Assembly: GCA_902806565.1 (NCBI GenBank)
Contig: CADCXA010000055.1
Location: 868,001-932,000 of the forward strand
DNA: 64,000 nt
Reading direction: 5' to 3'
Source: Hypoxylon rubiginosum
Taxonomy: Eukaryota > Ascomycota > Sordariomycetes > Xylariales > Hypoxylaceae
The notes below the pieces were generated by a model. The model was not told the origin of the DNA, searched no databases, and saw only the letters and a list, made by a program, of their open reading frames with translations. A program made the translations under genes and the position numbers. Position 1 is the stretch's first letter. The number at the start of each line of letters is the position of its first letter. This document shows, piece after piece, positions 25,693-36,987 of the stretch.

Positions 25693-28129
25693 ATGGCATT
25701 ACGATATTCAGCAGACGAGCTGACGCATTTGCGCAAATCTACGCTATGTGTGAAGCCGAGCACTCTTCCTCCAGCAGAGGAATGGATGGGGTACGTCGTG
25801 GCTGACCTTAAGGTCGAGTCCTGCCTTCATACTGATAGATTATGCAGTCCACCGCCTGAGGCCTTTCGTAATAGCCAAGGGAATAAACCTGGCGGCGAAA
25901 GAAATAGAAACAATGACAACCCCCTATTTGAACAGACCAACAAGCGCCCAAGTGTAGATCGACATCCGCCGCGGAACAGTGCGAGTACGTTTTCATTCCG
26001 CCTTATTATTCCTGTAACTTCATCTAACCTAGTCATTCTTAGATCCTGAGGATATTATCCTTGGCCCACCTCGAATGACCTTTTCATCTACACTCTCTCG
26101 GGCAAACAACAAGACGACTTTCGATGGTGACAAGGCCGTGAAAGACGCCGATACTCGAGATCGCTTCGCTTTCCGCTCTAAGAACGGCGACTCTGACAAT
26201 GCCGAGCGCTTCCGCGACCGTGAGCGAGATCGCGACACGCGAACCAATCTTCGTCGCCGTGGTGACGCAGACCAAGATAGTGAGGGTTGGAGCACCGTCA
26301 AGCCTCGTAAGAGTTTCGGGCATGAGGGAGCCGAACGGTTCCATGGCCGCATGGGCGAACGTCCTGAGCGCTTTGTAGGAGATCGTCGAGTGCGTGATCA
26401 AGATGATCGCGAGAATGGAGAGCGACCTCGTCGCGCCTTCGGCGAGTTTAGTAAGGAAAAGGAGGTGGATGAGAGCGACAAACCCCGTAGAAACGGGCCC
26501 AATAGGAACAAGACGGACCAACCTTGGCTGAGGGAGAATGACACCTCTACCCCTCGAGAGCGATTTGACAGGTCCAAGAGCTGGAGGGAGAGGACCGCGG
26601 ACGATCAGCAGGGTGAAGCGCAGTCAGAGAAACCGCGAGAGAGAACATACGAACGAAGATGGGATCGAGAGCGGGATCATCGTCAAGAACGTGAACCGGA
26701 ATGGCTTGATGAACCTATCGAAGAGCAACCCCAAGCACACACTCAGGAAGACTTTAAGAATTTCATGGAGAGTATGAAGGCTGGGAAGAACCCGGCTAAG
26801 GCTGAGCCAGCTCCCGCATCAGCAGTTGAAACATCCGCATTGCCGGAAAAGATTGAAGTGGAGAAGACAAGAGTCAAACCGGCGCCCGCTATCGAGATGA
26901 TCGGGCCAGACAAATTCTTCGCAGCGTTAGCTCAAAACTCGAACATGGAGACACCGAGCAGCACCAGTGAGGTGATAAAGGAGAATGCAGTTCCTGTGAC
27001 GAAACCGAAGTCGGGGTCTCGATTCCAAACCTTCTTCTCTTCCCAGGAAGAGTCGCGACGCCAGCCTGAACCCTCACCACATGTTGCTAGCGCTCCACCG
27101 CCACCGGAGATAAACCCTCTCCTAGCGATGGCCGGAGCGCATGGCAGTAACGATGTGGCTGAAAAGGTAGCTTTCCAAGCTTTGCTCCAAAAGCTTCAGA
27201 AGCAAACCTTGCAGGCCACTCCGCCGCCATCTAGCGGGTTCGCTGAGCCCCCTCCTAATCATATTGCATCTCCCGGTCCCTTTCAACCGTATGGACTGGA
27301 CCGCCGTGAAGAGCCACTCATTCGTGGACCCCCTGCAAGCCAGGATCTTCACAACCCTAGAGCACCGCCTGCTCAGCAGTATGGGGGTATGCGCCCGGAG
27401 CAACATATGCTTCACGAACTGATTGGTCAGCGTCATCCAGGCCAGAATCAGAGCGCAGCGCGTTCTGATCAGCTAAACCGGAACAGCAGCAGCAATGCTG
27501 AATTCCTTATGACCCTCATGCAAGGCGCCCGACCGGCACCGGAAAGCCAGAGGAATGAGCCGCTTGCTATGAGAATGCCGCAGCCTTCGAGGCCAGCGCA
27601 GATTCTTCCGACGCCCGACCGAGAGCTCGACTTTCAACACGAGCGTATCGCGGCGCAACATCAAGTCGGTCGCCCCACCGCCCTTCCCAGCTTTTTCGAT
27701 GAGCCCGTAATGCACCACCGAGAACAGGATAGTCGCCCGCAGCAGCCTACCCAGATTCTTCAGCGACAGGTCCCCCCCGGCCTGGACCAGGTACATGCAT
27801 CTTGGATGCAGAACAACGCACAGCAAATTCCTCCCCCGGGTCGCCCCATGATCCCCCCTCCTGGTTTGGTTGGGAACCCACGCAACGGCCCTATTCCGGG
27901 AGGGTTCCCCCCGAATTTTGCTATGGGTGGATTTCCACCGGAGGCCTTGGCAGGTCCTCCACGTAACATGGGACCGCCTCCAGGATTCTACGGTGGCCCA
28001 CCACCGCCGGGGCCTGGATTTATCCCTCCCGGAATGGGTGGTTTCCAAGGCCCGGAGAATGTGAATGTAGGATTCGGCTTCGATCACCGCGGCATACCCC
28101 CTCCACCGGGAGCTTTCCGTCGAAATTAG
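25693..28129 (+). CDS. Probable eIF4E-binding protein, 4E-T/Clast4-like
   Basis: The predicted product has 773 residues from exons 25693-25790, 25848-25984 and 26043-28129. Residues 5-13 read YSADELTHL, resembling the YxxxxL eIF4E-binding helix, although the usual hydrophobic residue after Leu is Thr here. The context RYSADELTHLRKS followed by a Pro-containing stretch and EEWMG resembles the start of animal 4E-T (EIF4ENIF1). A central region is very rich in Arg, Asp and Glu, and contains EPEWLDEP. The C-terminal third is Pro/Gln/Gly-rich, ending in repeated PPPG-type motifs, as seen in P-body proteins. If the assignment holds, the protein would repress translation and promote mRNA decay in the cytoplasm. 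The whole chain looks disordered, so homology rests on short motifs; it could instead be another RNA-granule protein. Confidence 0.6.
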
Positions 28130-29530
28130 GGGTTCCCCGAATCTGGTTACTCGAGGCGCCGGAACGTACGCCGTAAACGAGGCTCATTTAGATGCGACTA
28201 AATGAAAGATCCCCGGCATATCCATGTTTCCCGTGGGTGGGTACGTTTGCGTGTAGCCTAGTGGAGTTGAGTTGACCGCGAGGAAACAGGACAGAAAAGC
28301 AAAAGAGACTAAACAACTGTTTTCTCTTTCGGACAGGGAAAAGGCGGAGAGGGGGAGAAGGGGTGTGTAGGAACTATAGTGTTTGTTGGCAATGTTTATA
28401 CCCTCCTTACCCGGCGGCGAGCATTGATCACGAGAAAGAGTCGTCCCCAGCATAACATGTCCCTGGGGTTTCTCTTTTTCACGCCACAGTCAGGTCAGTA
28501 CGCAAGATTCGGGGACGGAGAGAAGCGGCTTCGTACTCTTAATGACGAGCGGGCCTAGCTAGGTTAGATGAATATAGTCGGAGAGACGACACTATACTCT
28601 TGTTGTTCCCTCCACCACATCTTGCCTTGCCTTTGCTGTCTCTTTGCACTTTTTTATTTGAATGTGACTCGATTTTTTTGTTATATTTCTACGGACATAC
28701 CCTTACGTAGGTAGGTAGCGACCGGTTTTTGCAATCCTTCGAGGGCCCTCACCCGACCTTCCGGACTAACTCTAACATTTCGGCGGACTTCGGGCAAAGG
28801 GAAGATGACCATCCAGATTGAAGTGGTCCAACCCCCCCGTCTTAAGCAACCTGTATGTGCGTCTTCCTCGCATGCTTGGCCTTTTCTTTTTGCGTGTCGG
28901 TAAGACGGTCGAGAAAAGTCCCCTTGAAAAGTATTCGGGGTTCCTAGGTACCTCCTATATGTAGGTGCACTGGAAGAAGAGCGACTAAAAAGGGGAAGTA
29001 ACTGGTTATATTAGCTACTTTTGTGGCGTTATTAGCATATATGTTCTGAATTAACGAGTTTCAACATTTCACGGTTCAGGCTTTAGGTAAATAAACATTT
29101 TATTCGAGGTATGCAAGGTAAGGTAAGGTAGGTAGGTTAGGTTGCTCTTGTCTATGTATGGAGTTGGATGTATACAGATAAGCAAGCCTAGCTGCAATCC
29201 AGTCTACATACAAGTTCCTATAGCCTTCTCCGTACCTCCCTCTCTCTCTCTCTTCCTATCATGCAGAAACTCTATGCAACAACGTGATACAATGCTTGCT
29301 TCAACATGCCAACTCCCTCCAACGCCATGCATGATTTGCCTCAGGTATGCGTGCACTCTATCAATCCCTTCACCGTATCCGACATGACCCCAAGCACCAC
29401 TATCAATAGCAGGTTAGGTCATTATTGGAAAACATCGCTTCGCGTCCAAGGACTATGTGCATTGGGTTTCTGAACGCTCCATATCAAGTTTGGTGTATGC
29501 TCCTTTGTATTTCTTCTCTCGTCATTTTCA
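28130..29530. other. Convergent 3' flanks of the 4E-T-like gene and SEC1
   Basis: No gene is visible. The region contains GGTAGGTA-type motifs near 28706 and 29120, and TC-rich runs near 29240. It should hold both 3' untranslated regions. Confidence 0.45.
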
Positions 29531-31877
29531 TTATCCTTTCTTTAAACCGAAGATGTTCCGCTTCTTCTTCTCCTTCTCCTGTTTGTGAGGCTTGCCTCCA
29601 CTCGACGACGGGGGCGCCGTGTCACTCGCGTTAGATGACTTGGAGGCGTGGAGCGACATGCCGCCCATTGCTTGTATTGGCGGGGAAGGAGCAGGAGACG
29701 CGCCACCCCCAACTCGTGGCCCGCCCGGTAGTCCGCCGGGCCCTGGAGGTGGTACTCGTCCAGGGGCTGGGCGCTGCCCGACCGGTGGAGGCGGCGGCTT
29801 AGCCATGGGCGGCGGGGCGGGACGTTCGAATAAGTGTGCCGGTGCCCTCGGCGGTGGCCTATCCATGGGGATGTCAAGGCGTCTCTTGTCTACGCTTAGA
29901 TCACCCACCTGCCGCACGAACAACTGCGGCGTAAGCATGTGGCTGGTAGCCAGGAAGACATCGCGGTTCATAGCCGCACCAACCTCATAACATGCACGTG
30001 ATTCGGAGAACGTCGCCCCGCCGGCCATGAAGACGATGATACGCTGCCTGTTATCTAGGACGCGTCTACCCGCACCAGCCCAACTAGGTTTCGCCGCCCG
30101 CAGGGAGCCTTGGCCGATGAGCGCGTCCTCGTTAGGATCCAGCGGTGGCTTCACGTAGGGAAATTTGGTTTGGTCCAACGCTCCTCTGCATAGATACTCC
30201 AGCATGTGTTTCACGGCAGGGTGGTAGCGTGACATGTAATTGTCCTCGGCCATGGGAGCCTTCGTGTCAATAGGAAATAGGGGTTGGATGTCCTTACGAA
30301 CATCCTTGATGGCGTGCGTCATACGACCGCCGAGTAGCTCCATATTCGTAATGATTTCGCCGTCCTGAGGTGGAAGCGACGCATGCGCTAGTAACCGATT
30401 GATATCTTCAGGGATTACTCCGTCTCGGTAGAGAAGGTACATCATGATAAGACGGAGGCGGTCCGACTGTGTCACGGCGTCGTCATCCAAGAGGCGGACG
30501 ACGGCGTCGAGCACATTCTTTGGTTTCCGGTTATCCTCATCTAGACCCGTTGCCATGTCCTGTTCCGTAGGCGACATTTCGTTAAGCTTGTGGTGCTGGA
30601 AGATATTCATACACTCTTGCGCCATGGTAAGATGAAGAGAATAGGCATCCTTCATTTCCTGGAACTGCGGCAGCCCTGCCATCATGTCTTTGATGGCATT
30701 CAAGCTGGTGGGGTCCTTGTTTTCGCTCACAAAATGGGGGTTTTGATCGAGGAACTTCTGGAAGTCGCCCATCAATTTATCGATGGTATCTTTCATATGC
30801 CGGTGCCGATTTTCTACCCATACCTTATCCTTTTCGATGAGCTCCATATCCTTCTCTTCAGCATCAGGGGAACCCTCGTTGACCGTCATATGGAATGTTG
30901 TCTTGTCTCCATCTTTGATTGGTAGGAGGTCATGCGCCATAGCCTGATATGTGAATTCGTGAATCAGGGGCGCCATTAAATCCATCGATCTGTCGGTTAC
31001 TATGAGAACTCCTTGCGGCCGCGAACTTGGCGGCGGGAAGTTGGGATTCCATTGCGCATATTCGTCTAGCTCTTCAGATACAAAACGGGCAAGGTGCGAA
31101 GACAGCACGCTAGCTTCGTGAATCGGATTTGGCGGTCGGTAGTAGCGAACCTTGGGGTACTCGCCTAGAGCCACACATAGGCCGGTTATCTATTGTCCTA
31201 TAAGTCAGTCTCGCGAATAGGGGGAGACAGGCAGGGCGGGTTTACAGACCTTCTGTGCTATATCTTGCATATGCTTTCTTACGAGTCCGTTACAAGCTGG
31301 ATGGTATAAAATGGGAAAACTCCAAGGATCTCTGAACGTGATAAGCTGCGACTCCCGAGGGAAGAAGTCGATGGAAAGAGTCTCAAAGCCGGCTATCTGC
31401 TGCTTTGCTAAGGCGGAACCATCTATGCGCCTCCTTAGCTGGGGGTTGAGCACCGCGGTCCATACCAGGAAGCATCTCTGATACCTCCGCCTTTCAATAT
31501 CAGCCATGAGGCAGTCTACTATGTGTGGTTGCGGCGATAATATGTATATGGCGTCCATAGTCGGGTTTGTCTCTCTTCGCTCTTCGATATGTTCGATGTC
31601 TAGCACATTTCCTTTAGCCAACGCGCTCGAGGCGGAGAGTGATCGGGTCACGTACTCGCGATGTTATGATTAAGAATGTCATCTTCTTTGGCGACATTGT
31701 CGATAAGTTTCTTCGAGTCATTGTCGACGACCAATATTTTCCACTATTTATTTGAAAACCCCCCCTTCATTAGCAAGTGGCTTGACCATACGGACGGGAG
31801 CGGGATTGGGAATAACTTACATCGCCAGAAGTAATATTCTTGATAGTATTTATGAGAACTGTACGAACGAGGTCCAT
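29531..31877 (-). CDS. SEC1: Sec1/Munc18-family protein SEC1
   Basis: Sec1 binds assembled exocytic SNARE complexes at the plasma membrane and promotes vesicle fusion. Exons 31877-31821, 31743-31656, 31599-31250 and 31189-29531 give 717 residues. The start is MDLVRTVLINTIKNIT, continuing after the first intron with GDWKILVVDNDSKKLID and EDDILNHNIA, all diagnostic of the N-terminal domain. Later come MDAIYILSPQPHIVDCL, GVLIVTDRSMDLMAPLIHEF and IIVFMAGGATFSESRACYEV. After residue 610 a Pro/Gly-rich tail is added, ending in a basic cluster (EKEKKKRNIFGLKKG). Such a tail is usual in filamentous fungi but absent from yeast Sec1. An upstream in-frame ATG at 32033 would add 52 residues without family resemblance, so I rejected it. 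Confidence 0.95.
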
Positions 31878-32950
31878 CGTGTTAGTTGCGTAGATGTCTT
31901 TGCTGGCTAGAGCAGTAGTGTCTAGCCTTGCGAAGATACGGGGACTTCTCACTGTCGCGTTGTTCTTGAATGACGGATACTCCCATCTTGGCTCTTGGCC
32001 CGCGGGCGCTATCCGACCGTTATGACGGCGCACTGCTTGTGCAAGGTTCCTGCGCTGGAAGACGTGTACTGTGTGGTGGGCGGGCTTGGGTTAGATCGGA
32101 TACGTAAGGCAAGCTTACTTGAGGTAGCTGGAGGATCGGGATGTGTTGGTATTTGCAATTGCTGGGTTGTACGGGTTGTACGGGTTGTTGTGTGCGGATG
32201 TGATGGCGGGAGGACGTAGTAGCTGGAGGTTAGCACGTTGTACGCCGTCGAGGAACGTATTGCGACGGCGTAGAGGTAGAGGGTTGAATTGGGGTCTAGG
32301 TAAGTTTCAAGAAGACGGAAGTTCGAGAATGTACATGCGGTAAGTTAAAGTGGTGCTTGTTCCCTGGTTCCTTGGTTGCTTGCTTGGCTCTTGGCGGGGT
32401 TAGGTTTCAGGGCGCCAATCCGCTAATGCGATTGACTCGGACACTGAAGCCTCTTAAAAGCTTCCCCACTTCATTGTTCATCATTGATGGACACCTTTGT
32501 CTCGTGTTATGAAAGCTCACGAGTAAAGTTGCATATACGGTACTTGGCTCTACTTATAATCTAAAGCTTCCCCTAGCCGTTCCTGGATACGAGGTTAACC
32601 GCAGCATGGCATTGGATACCTGTAATCACTGTGTTTTTAAGGTTATGCTGTAGTGACACACTAAATATTGCCCGACTCGATGGGATCATTTGTTAAGCTA
32701 TACCATTGTTATTAGTCTCTAGTCACTCATTTAACAATGCTGTGACACTCTTAGTATTGATATTCTCTTAAAAAGAAGAAGGAAAAAGAAAAAGGAACAA
32801 GAAAAAGGAACAAGAAAAAGGAACAAGAAAAAGGAACAAGAAAAAGGAAAAGAAGAAAAAGAAGAAGAAGGGGTATCTCGTATGATTAATCGCTTCCTAC
32901 AATGCACCTCATTCTACACCATGACCGAATAGACACTCCTCTAATATGTC
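31878..32950. other. SEC1 promoter region and gene-free spacer
   Basis: The first 450 bases are the likely SEC1 leader and promoter. The remainder has no gene apart from the purine repeat described separately. Confidence 0.4.
32771..32872 (+). repeat. Homopurine tract with 13-nt tandem repeat
   Basis: About 100 bases are almost purely A and G. Inside it, four perfect copies of a 13-nt unit (GAAAAAGGAACAA) run from 32788 to 32839, followed by AAG/GAA triplets. The tract sits just downstream of the G-patch gene. Confidence 0.95.
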
Positions 32951-33628
32951 CTATCCAGTCCCCAAATATTTCTCTACATCCGAGTTCCCATAGAACTGTC
33001 GCCGAAGTCTTTCGTGCCGCTTCTTATCCTCCTCAACCATCTTCCGTATCTTCTTGGCGTCATAGGTCTGAACCTTCTCCTTCTTAACTGGTAAGTTCTT
33101 GGGCACTTTGACACCTATACCCAAGGTATCATTCTTTGGTTTCACCTTGATGGGATACTGCATGCCTTGCTGCTCGACCCCCAGTCCTTTCCTCGAATCC
33201 GGGTCCCAACCTTGGGTCTGTAGAATGGTCAACCCCATTCGAGAGCGATCCAATGCCGAAGGGGGATGTGAGTGCTCCATGCACACTTGGTGAGCTATTG
33301 ATGCTTCATGTGGTCGAGAGCCTGATCGTGGTTTGTCTACAGACTCCTCGCTCTTGTCTACCGGTAGCTGGCATATTTCACAGATCTGAGGGGTGGTAGT
33401 AGCTTTTGCCTCATCCGCTGATTGCGTTTCCTTGGGCATTACTATACTCAGGTAAAGGTCGGATACTGACTGTGAAGGTTTCGCGGTCGTATTCTCTTCA
33501 GTAGTTTTGAGGTTGCCATCAGAGGCAGGAACGAAAACTACTCGTTTTCGCTTGAGTCCCGACCCGAATGGTCGTTTATCTTGAAGAGGGATGTCATACT
33601 CGGGATCACTCCACTCATCGGATGCCAT
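32951..33628 (-). CDS. G-patch domain protein
   Basis: This single-exon gene encodes 225 residues. The central part reads SALDRSRMGLTILQTQGWDPDSRKGLG, the core of a G-patch, a module that activates DEAH-box RNA helicases or contacts RNA. The glycine pattern continues to LGIGVK. Before it lies a Cys/His pair arrangement (CEICQLPV, later HQVCMEH) that may bind zinc. The C-terminus is a basic helix (AKKIRKMVEEDKKRHERLRRQFYGN) typical of small fungal G-patch proteins related to GPANK1. The ATG at 33628 gives an acidic start MASDEWSDPEYD, also typical. Likely nuclear and RNA-linked; the specific helicase partner is unknown. Confidence 0.82.
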   Translation of the reverse strand: MASDEWSDPEYDIPLQDKRPFGSGLKRKRVVFVPASDGNLKTTEENTTAKPSQSVSDLYLSIVMPKETQSADEAKATTTPQICEICQLPVDKSEESVDKPRSGSRPHEASIAHQVCMEHSHPPSALDRSRMGLTILQTQGWDPDSRKGLGVEQQGMQYPIKVKPKNDTLGIGVKVPKNLPVKKEKVQTYDAKKIRKMVEEDKKRHERLRRQFYGNSDVEKYLGTG

Positions 33629-34100
33629 CCCGATAGCTAGATATCGTTCGATTTTTCAGACTGAAATGTACCTTTTAACTTTGGAAATCGTCAGGTTTTT
33701 TGGGATGTTCTTATGTGCGGTACGCTATTTGAAGAATGTTGAGAACATTGAAGTTAGGAAGAAAGCTAGGAAGTTTGAAGGCTGAAATGTGATGAGGCGA
33801 AATCCCGAATGCAAGGATCTACCTAGGTATTTATAAAGGTGGGTCGATGCTTAGCATCACACCGATGTCATCAGCCTTGCATTTCCGATCTGTAACCCCC
33901 CTAACCCCTGACATTTTTAATGTAAGCAAGGCACCTAGAGAGATTCGAAAGCTAATTTTATTACACTTCGTCACATTTCACATTCCCCTTGCACTAACTG
34001 AAATGGATACTTCGTAGCGAAGCTTTCTTGTCGCAACTTCATCTTCTCCATCTTCTCCATCTTCTTCTTCCTCTTCTTCTTCTTTACTTTCCTCTTAATC
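33629..34100. promoter_or_regulatory. Bidirectional promoter with CT-rich leader
   Basis: This 472-bp gap separates the divergent G-patch and dehydrogenase genes. A TACCTAGGTA palindrome is at 33820-33829. The bases 34040-34100, directly before the dehydrogenase ATG, are an almost pure pyrimidine run with repeated CATCTTCTC units, a common fungal leader feature. Confidence 0.5.
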
Positions 34101-35363
34101 ATGCCCATCCCATTCTTTTTTGCCGTCCTAGAGAATGGTCTTCCAGAATGGTGGCCCGGGTGGGCGCGCGACCCGTGGACATTGTTCCAGATCACTGCTT
34201 CCGCTGGATTCCTATACGTCCTAAAGCGATTTTGTAGCGGTGCCAAAAGTCTCGCAGAACGCAACATGCACGGACGGGTGGTCATGTTAACAGGCGGAAC
34301 GTCAGGAATAGGAGCCGTCGTAGCTGAACAACTCGCCGCACGAGGAGCACAGGTTGTGCTCCTAACCCATCTACCGCCTTCGGACCCCTTCCTCGCAGAT
34401 TATATCGGAGAGTTGCGCGAACAGACGAATAACCAGATGATCTACGCCGAGCAAGTCGACCTCGCTTCATTGCACAGTGTTCGTCAATTTGCTACCAAGT
34501 GGATTGACAATGCGCCGCCGAGGCGGTTAGACATGATTATATTATGTGCCGCTACACTTACGCCCCCCGGCAAGCCACGAACGGAGACGGAGGAAGGAAT
34601 TGAAGAGATGTGGATGGTCAACTACCTGTCCAATTTCCATCTCCTAGGAATATTAAGCCCGGCGCTTCGAGCCCAGCCCTTCGACCGCGACGTCCGAATA
34701 ATCCTCTCTACCTGTTCGTCCTACATTCGGTCACCGTCGCTCAACGATGCGCTCGTTAAGAAGGAGTGGTCCCCAGGGAAGGCCTATGCCAGAAGCAAGC
34801 TCGCGTTAATGGTATTCGGTCAGGCTTTCCAGAAACATCTAGATGCGTACGAGCGACCCGACAAACTTGCCATGAACTCTCGGGTTATTTTCGTCGATCC
34901 AGGCTTTTCCCGTACCCCCGGAATGCGGCGATGGCTCACACGAGGTTCGCTTTGGGGGCTATTCGTCTACCTAGTGACATACATGGTATCCTGGTTTTTC
35001 TTGAAGAGCCCATTCATGGGCGCACAATCTATTCTGTGTGCTGCTATGGATCCGGATTTGGGAACAGGAAAAGGCGGAAAACTCATTAAGGAATGCATCG
35101 AAGTCGATTTCGCGAGACTTGATGTCAAAGACGATGAAGTGGCCAAGAAATTGTGGGAAGCAAGCGACAAGCTGATCGAAAAGACGGAGAAGGAGCAGGC
35201 TGCGGTGAGAGTGTTAGAGAAAAGACGTCAGGAAGAAGAAGATCAGAAGAAAAAGGAGTCGGAGAAGGCAGAGGAGATCGATGGGTTGATAAATTCGATT
35301 AAGAAGGGGAAAGAAGCTGAAAAGAAAACCTCCCGGCGAAAGGGGAAGAAGTCTGCTCAGTAA
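34101..35363 (+). CDS. Membrane-anchored short-chain dehydrogenase (RDH/Env9-like)
   Basis: This single-exon gene encodes a 420-residue NAD(P)-dependent oxidoreductase of the SDR superfamily. A hydrophobic N-terminal segment near residues 28-45 probably anchors it in the ER or lipid droplets. The Rossmann motif TGGTSGIG lies near 65-72. Catalytic residues are the Ser in ILSTCSSYIRS and the YARSK motif (YxxxK). The usual NNAG motif is replaced by ILCAATL. A second hydrophobic segment (LFVYLVTYMVSWFFL) lies near 285-300. The last 60 residues are a highly charged Lys/Glu helix ending in KKTSRRKGKKSAQ. The arrangement resembles retinol-dehydrogenase-like proteins and yeast Env9; the substrate is not known. 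Confidence 0.88.
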   Translation: MPIPFFFAVLENGLPEWWPGWARDPWTLFQITASAGFLYVLKRFCSGAKSLAERNMHGRVVMLTGGTSGIGAVVAEQLAARGAQVVLLTHLPPSDPFLADYIGELREQTNNQMIYAEQVDLASLHSVRQFATKWIDNAPPRRLDMIILCAATLTPPGKPRTETEEGIEEMWMVNYLSNFHLLGILSPALRAQPFDRDVRIILSTCSSYIRSPSLNDALVKKEWSPGKAYARSKLALMVFGQAFQKHLDAYERPDKLAMNSRVIFVDPGFSRTPGMRRWLTRGSLWGLFVYLVTYMVSWFFLKSPFMGAQSILCAAMDPDLGTGKGGKLIKECIEVDFARLDVKDDEVAKKLWEASDKLIEKTEKEQAAVRVLEKRRQEEEDQKKKESEKAEEIDGLINSIKKGKEAEKKTSRRKGKKSAQ

Positions 35364-36069
35364 AACAGCTGAATGGACGGCTGAGTGGACAGCATAATTA
35401 ACGAGCACCATTGGTCTGTTGCTATTTCCCGAGTAACGAGTAACAATACGTGATGAGCAAGAGGAGCTCTGGACTTTGAAAGTAGGACCACCTCTTAGTA
35501 GGTAAGTACATACGCCTTACGACGATGAAACCGTCTGGTCCATGAACACCCCATAAGTTGTGAGCATCCACCTATATATGTACTTGATGATGGCATCGAG
35601 CGCAAGGTTGTGAATAACTGATAGAGCTAAAGCCAACATGATTCATATGATATCTCCGGCCTGGATGGAAGTTGGCTGATACAGCTAAGAGCGAAGGGCG
35701 TAACTTGGAGATCAGGATCTACACCATATCAATGGAACTAACACAGCATAGAGTGCATATACTTGAGGAATTATAAAGCTAGATCTCATCACAAGTCAAC
35801 ATGAATCAATTCTATATCATACGGAAATTATTTGCTTTGATATTGATTCTAGGACAAGATGCTCCCACACTCGACTTCGGCTCAGAGCCCCTTGTCTTGT
35901 CCCCACGTGGGAATGACGACACGGGTAACCTCGGGTTGATTTTCAATGGACACCTGCAACTCTTTATCTTTAACATAACATCATATCATATATCCAATCC
36001 GCCGCCTCGCCTAACGAGTCTAGTTTCAATACAACCAACACCTGTCTGAGACCAACGACATAAGTTTAA
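35364..36069. other. Intergenic region
   Basis: I see no supportable gene in this stretch. Confidence 0.4.
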
Positions 36070-36420
36070 ATGTCATATACCATCAGACCTATCATTCCAA
36101 TCCATCAGTCCTTACATCCATCTCTAAATCCAGCTCCAATGCCGTTACCAGACTTGGCCTCAGCAATTCACCCGTTACCGCTTCTCAGCTACTCGCCACA
36201 ACGGGCCCGCCTGCTGACCCCTTATTCTTCTTCTTCGGCACCAGCAGCGGCTGCGATAGTAAAACGGGATGTGTCGAATCTGCATCCGGTATTTTTCACG
36301 GAGAGGTTACGGAGGTCGCCGCTCGTGCCTGGTGCCCCGGGCGTGACGAGCCCCGTCGCACACGGATACGCGTATCAAGAAGCAAAGAGAACCGGCAAGG
36401 CTATTCCGTCTATGTTATGA
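36070..36420 (+). CDS. Possible small hypothetical protein
   Basis: An open frame of 116 codons starts with ATG and is rich in Pro, Ser, Leu and Ala. It is more GC-rich than the flanks and ends just before a microsatellite. I do not recognise any family, signal peptide or membrane segment. It may be a lineage-specific gene or chance coding. Confidence 0.28.
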   Translation: MSYTIRPIIPIHQSLHPSLNPAPMPLPDLASAIHPLPLLSYSPQRARLLTPYSSSSAPAAAAIVKRDVSNLHPVFFTERLRRSPLVPGAPGVTSPVAHGYAYQEAKRTGKAIPSML

Positions 36421-36442
36421 GGACCCGGACCAGCGTTTATTG

Positions 36443-36444
36443 GC

Positions 36445-36479
<35 letters not shown>

Positions 36480-36480
36480 A
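36443..36480 (+). repeat. Tetranucleotide microsatellite (CAGG)n
   Basis: About nine uninterrupted CAGG units lie downstream of the small ORF and beyond the 3' end of the R-SNARE gene. Confidence 0.95.
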
Positions 36481-36987
36481 TATTTCTTTCGCTAGGCAAG
36501 GAAAATTACAGTAATCGAGACTCGGAAGAACGATGTCAAGTTCGCCATTTGATAGACTTGCTTAGGAATCACGCGAGGCGACAAGCTAAAGGCAATTTGG
36601 TTTATTATTGCAATAGCCTCAAAAAGACACCACCGTGAGACAGTTTGTTTTGAGTTAGAGGTACAGAATGCATGTACACGAAACATGAGAAGACGGCTTG
36701 TCATCTTGAATCAATCCCACCAGGCTCGGGTATCGACGCCTACAAAAGAAATAGAGAGCGGGTTGCTGTTCTTCCCTCCGTGTCTCTCGAGTCCTTAGTT
36801 ATCGACTCTTCTGTATCTTCCCCCAACATACATACCTACCCAAGCCTAATACAAACACCGCTAAATATACAAGTGGAAAACGTCTCCTTTCTGACTCCCA
36901 AGTGATTAATGATGTGTGCCGCACCTTTTGTCATCACAGATGTCCTAAGTTTTTAGGGGACGACCGAGTTCGCTTCCCAAAGCAATT

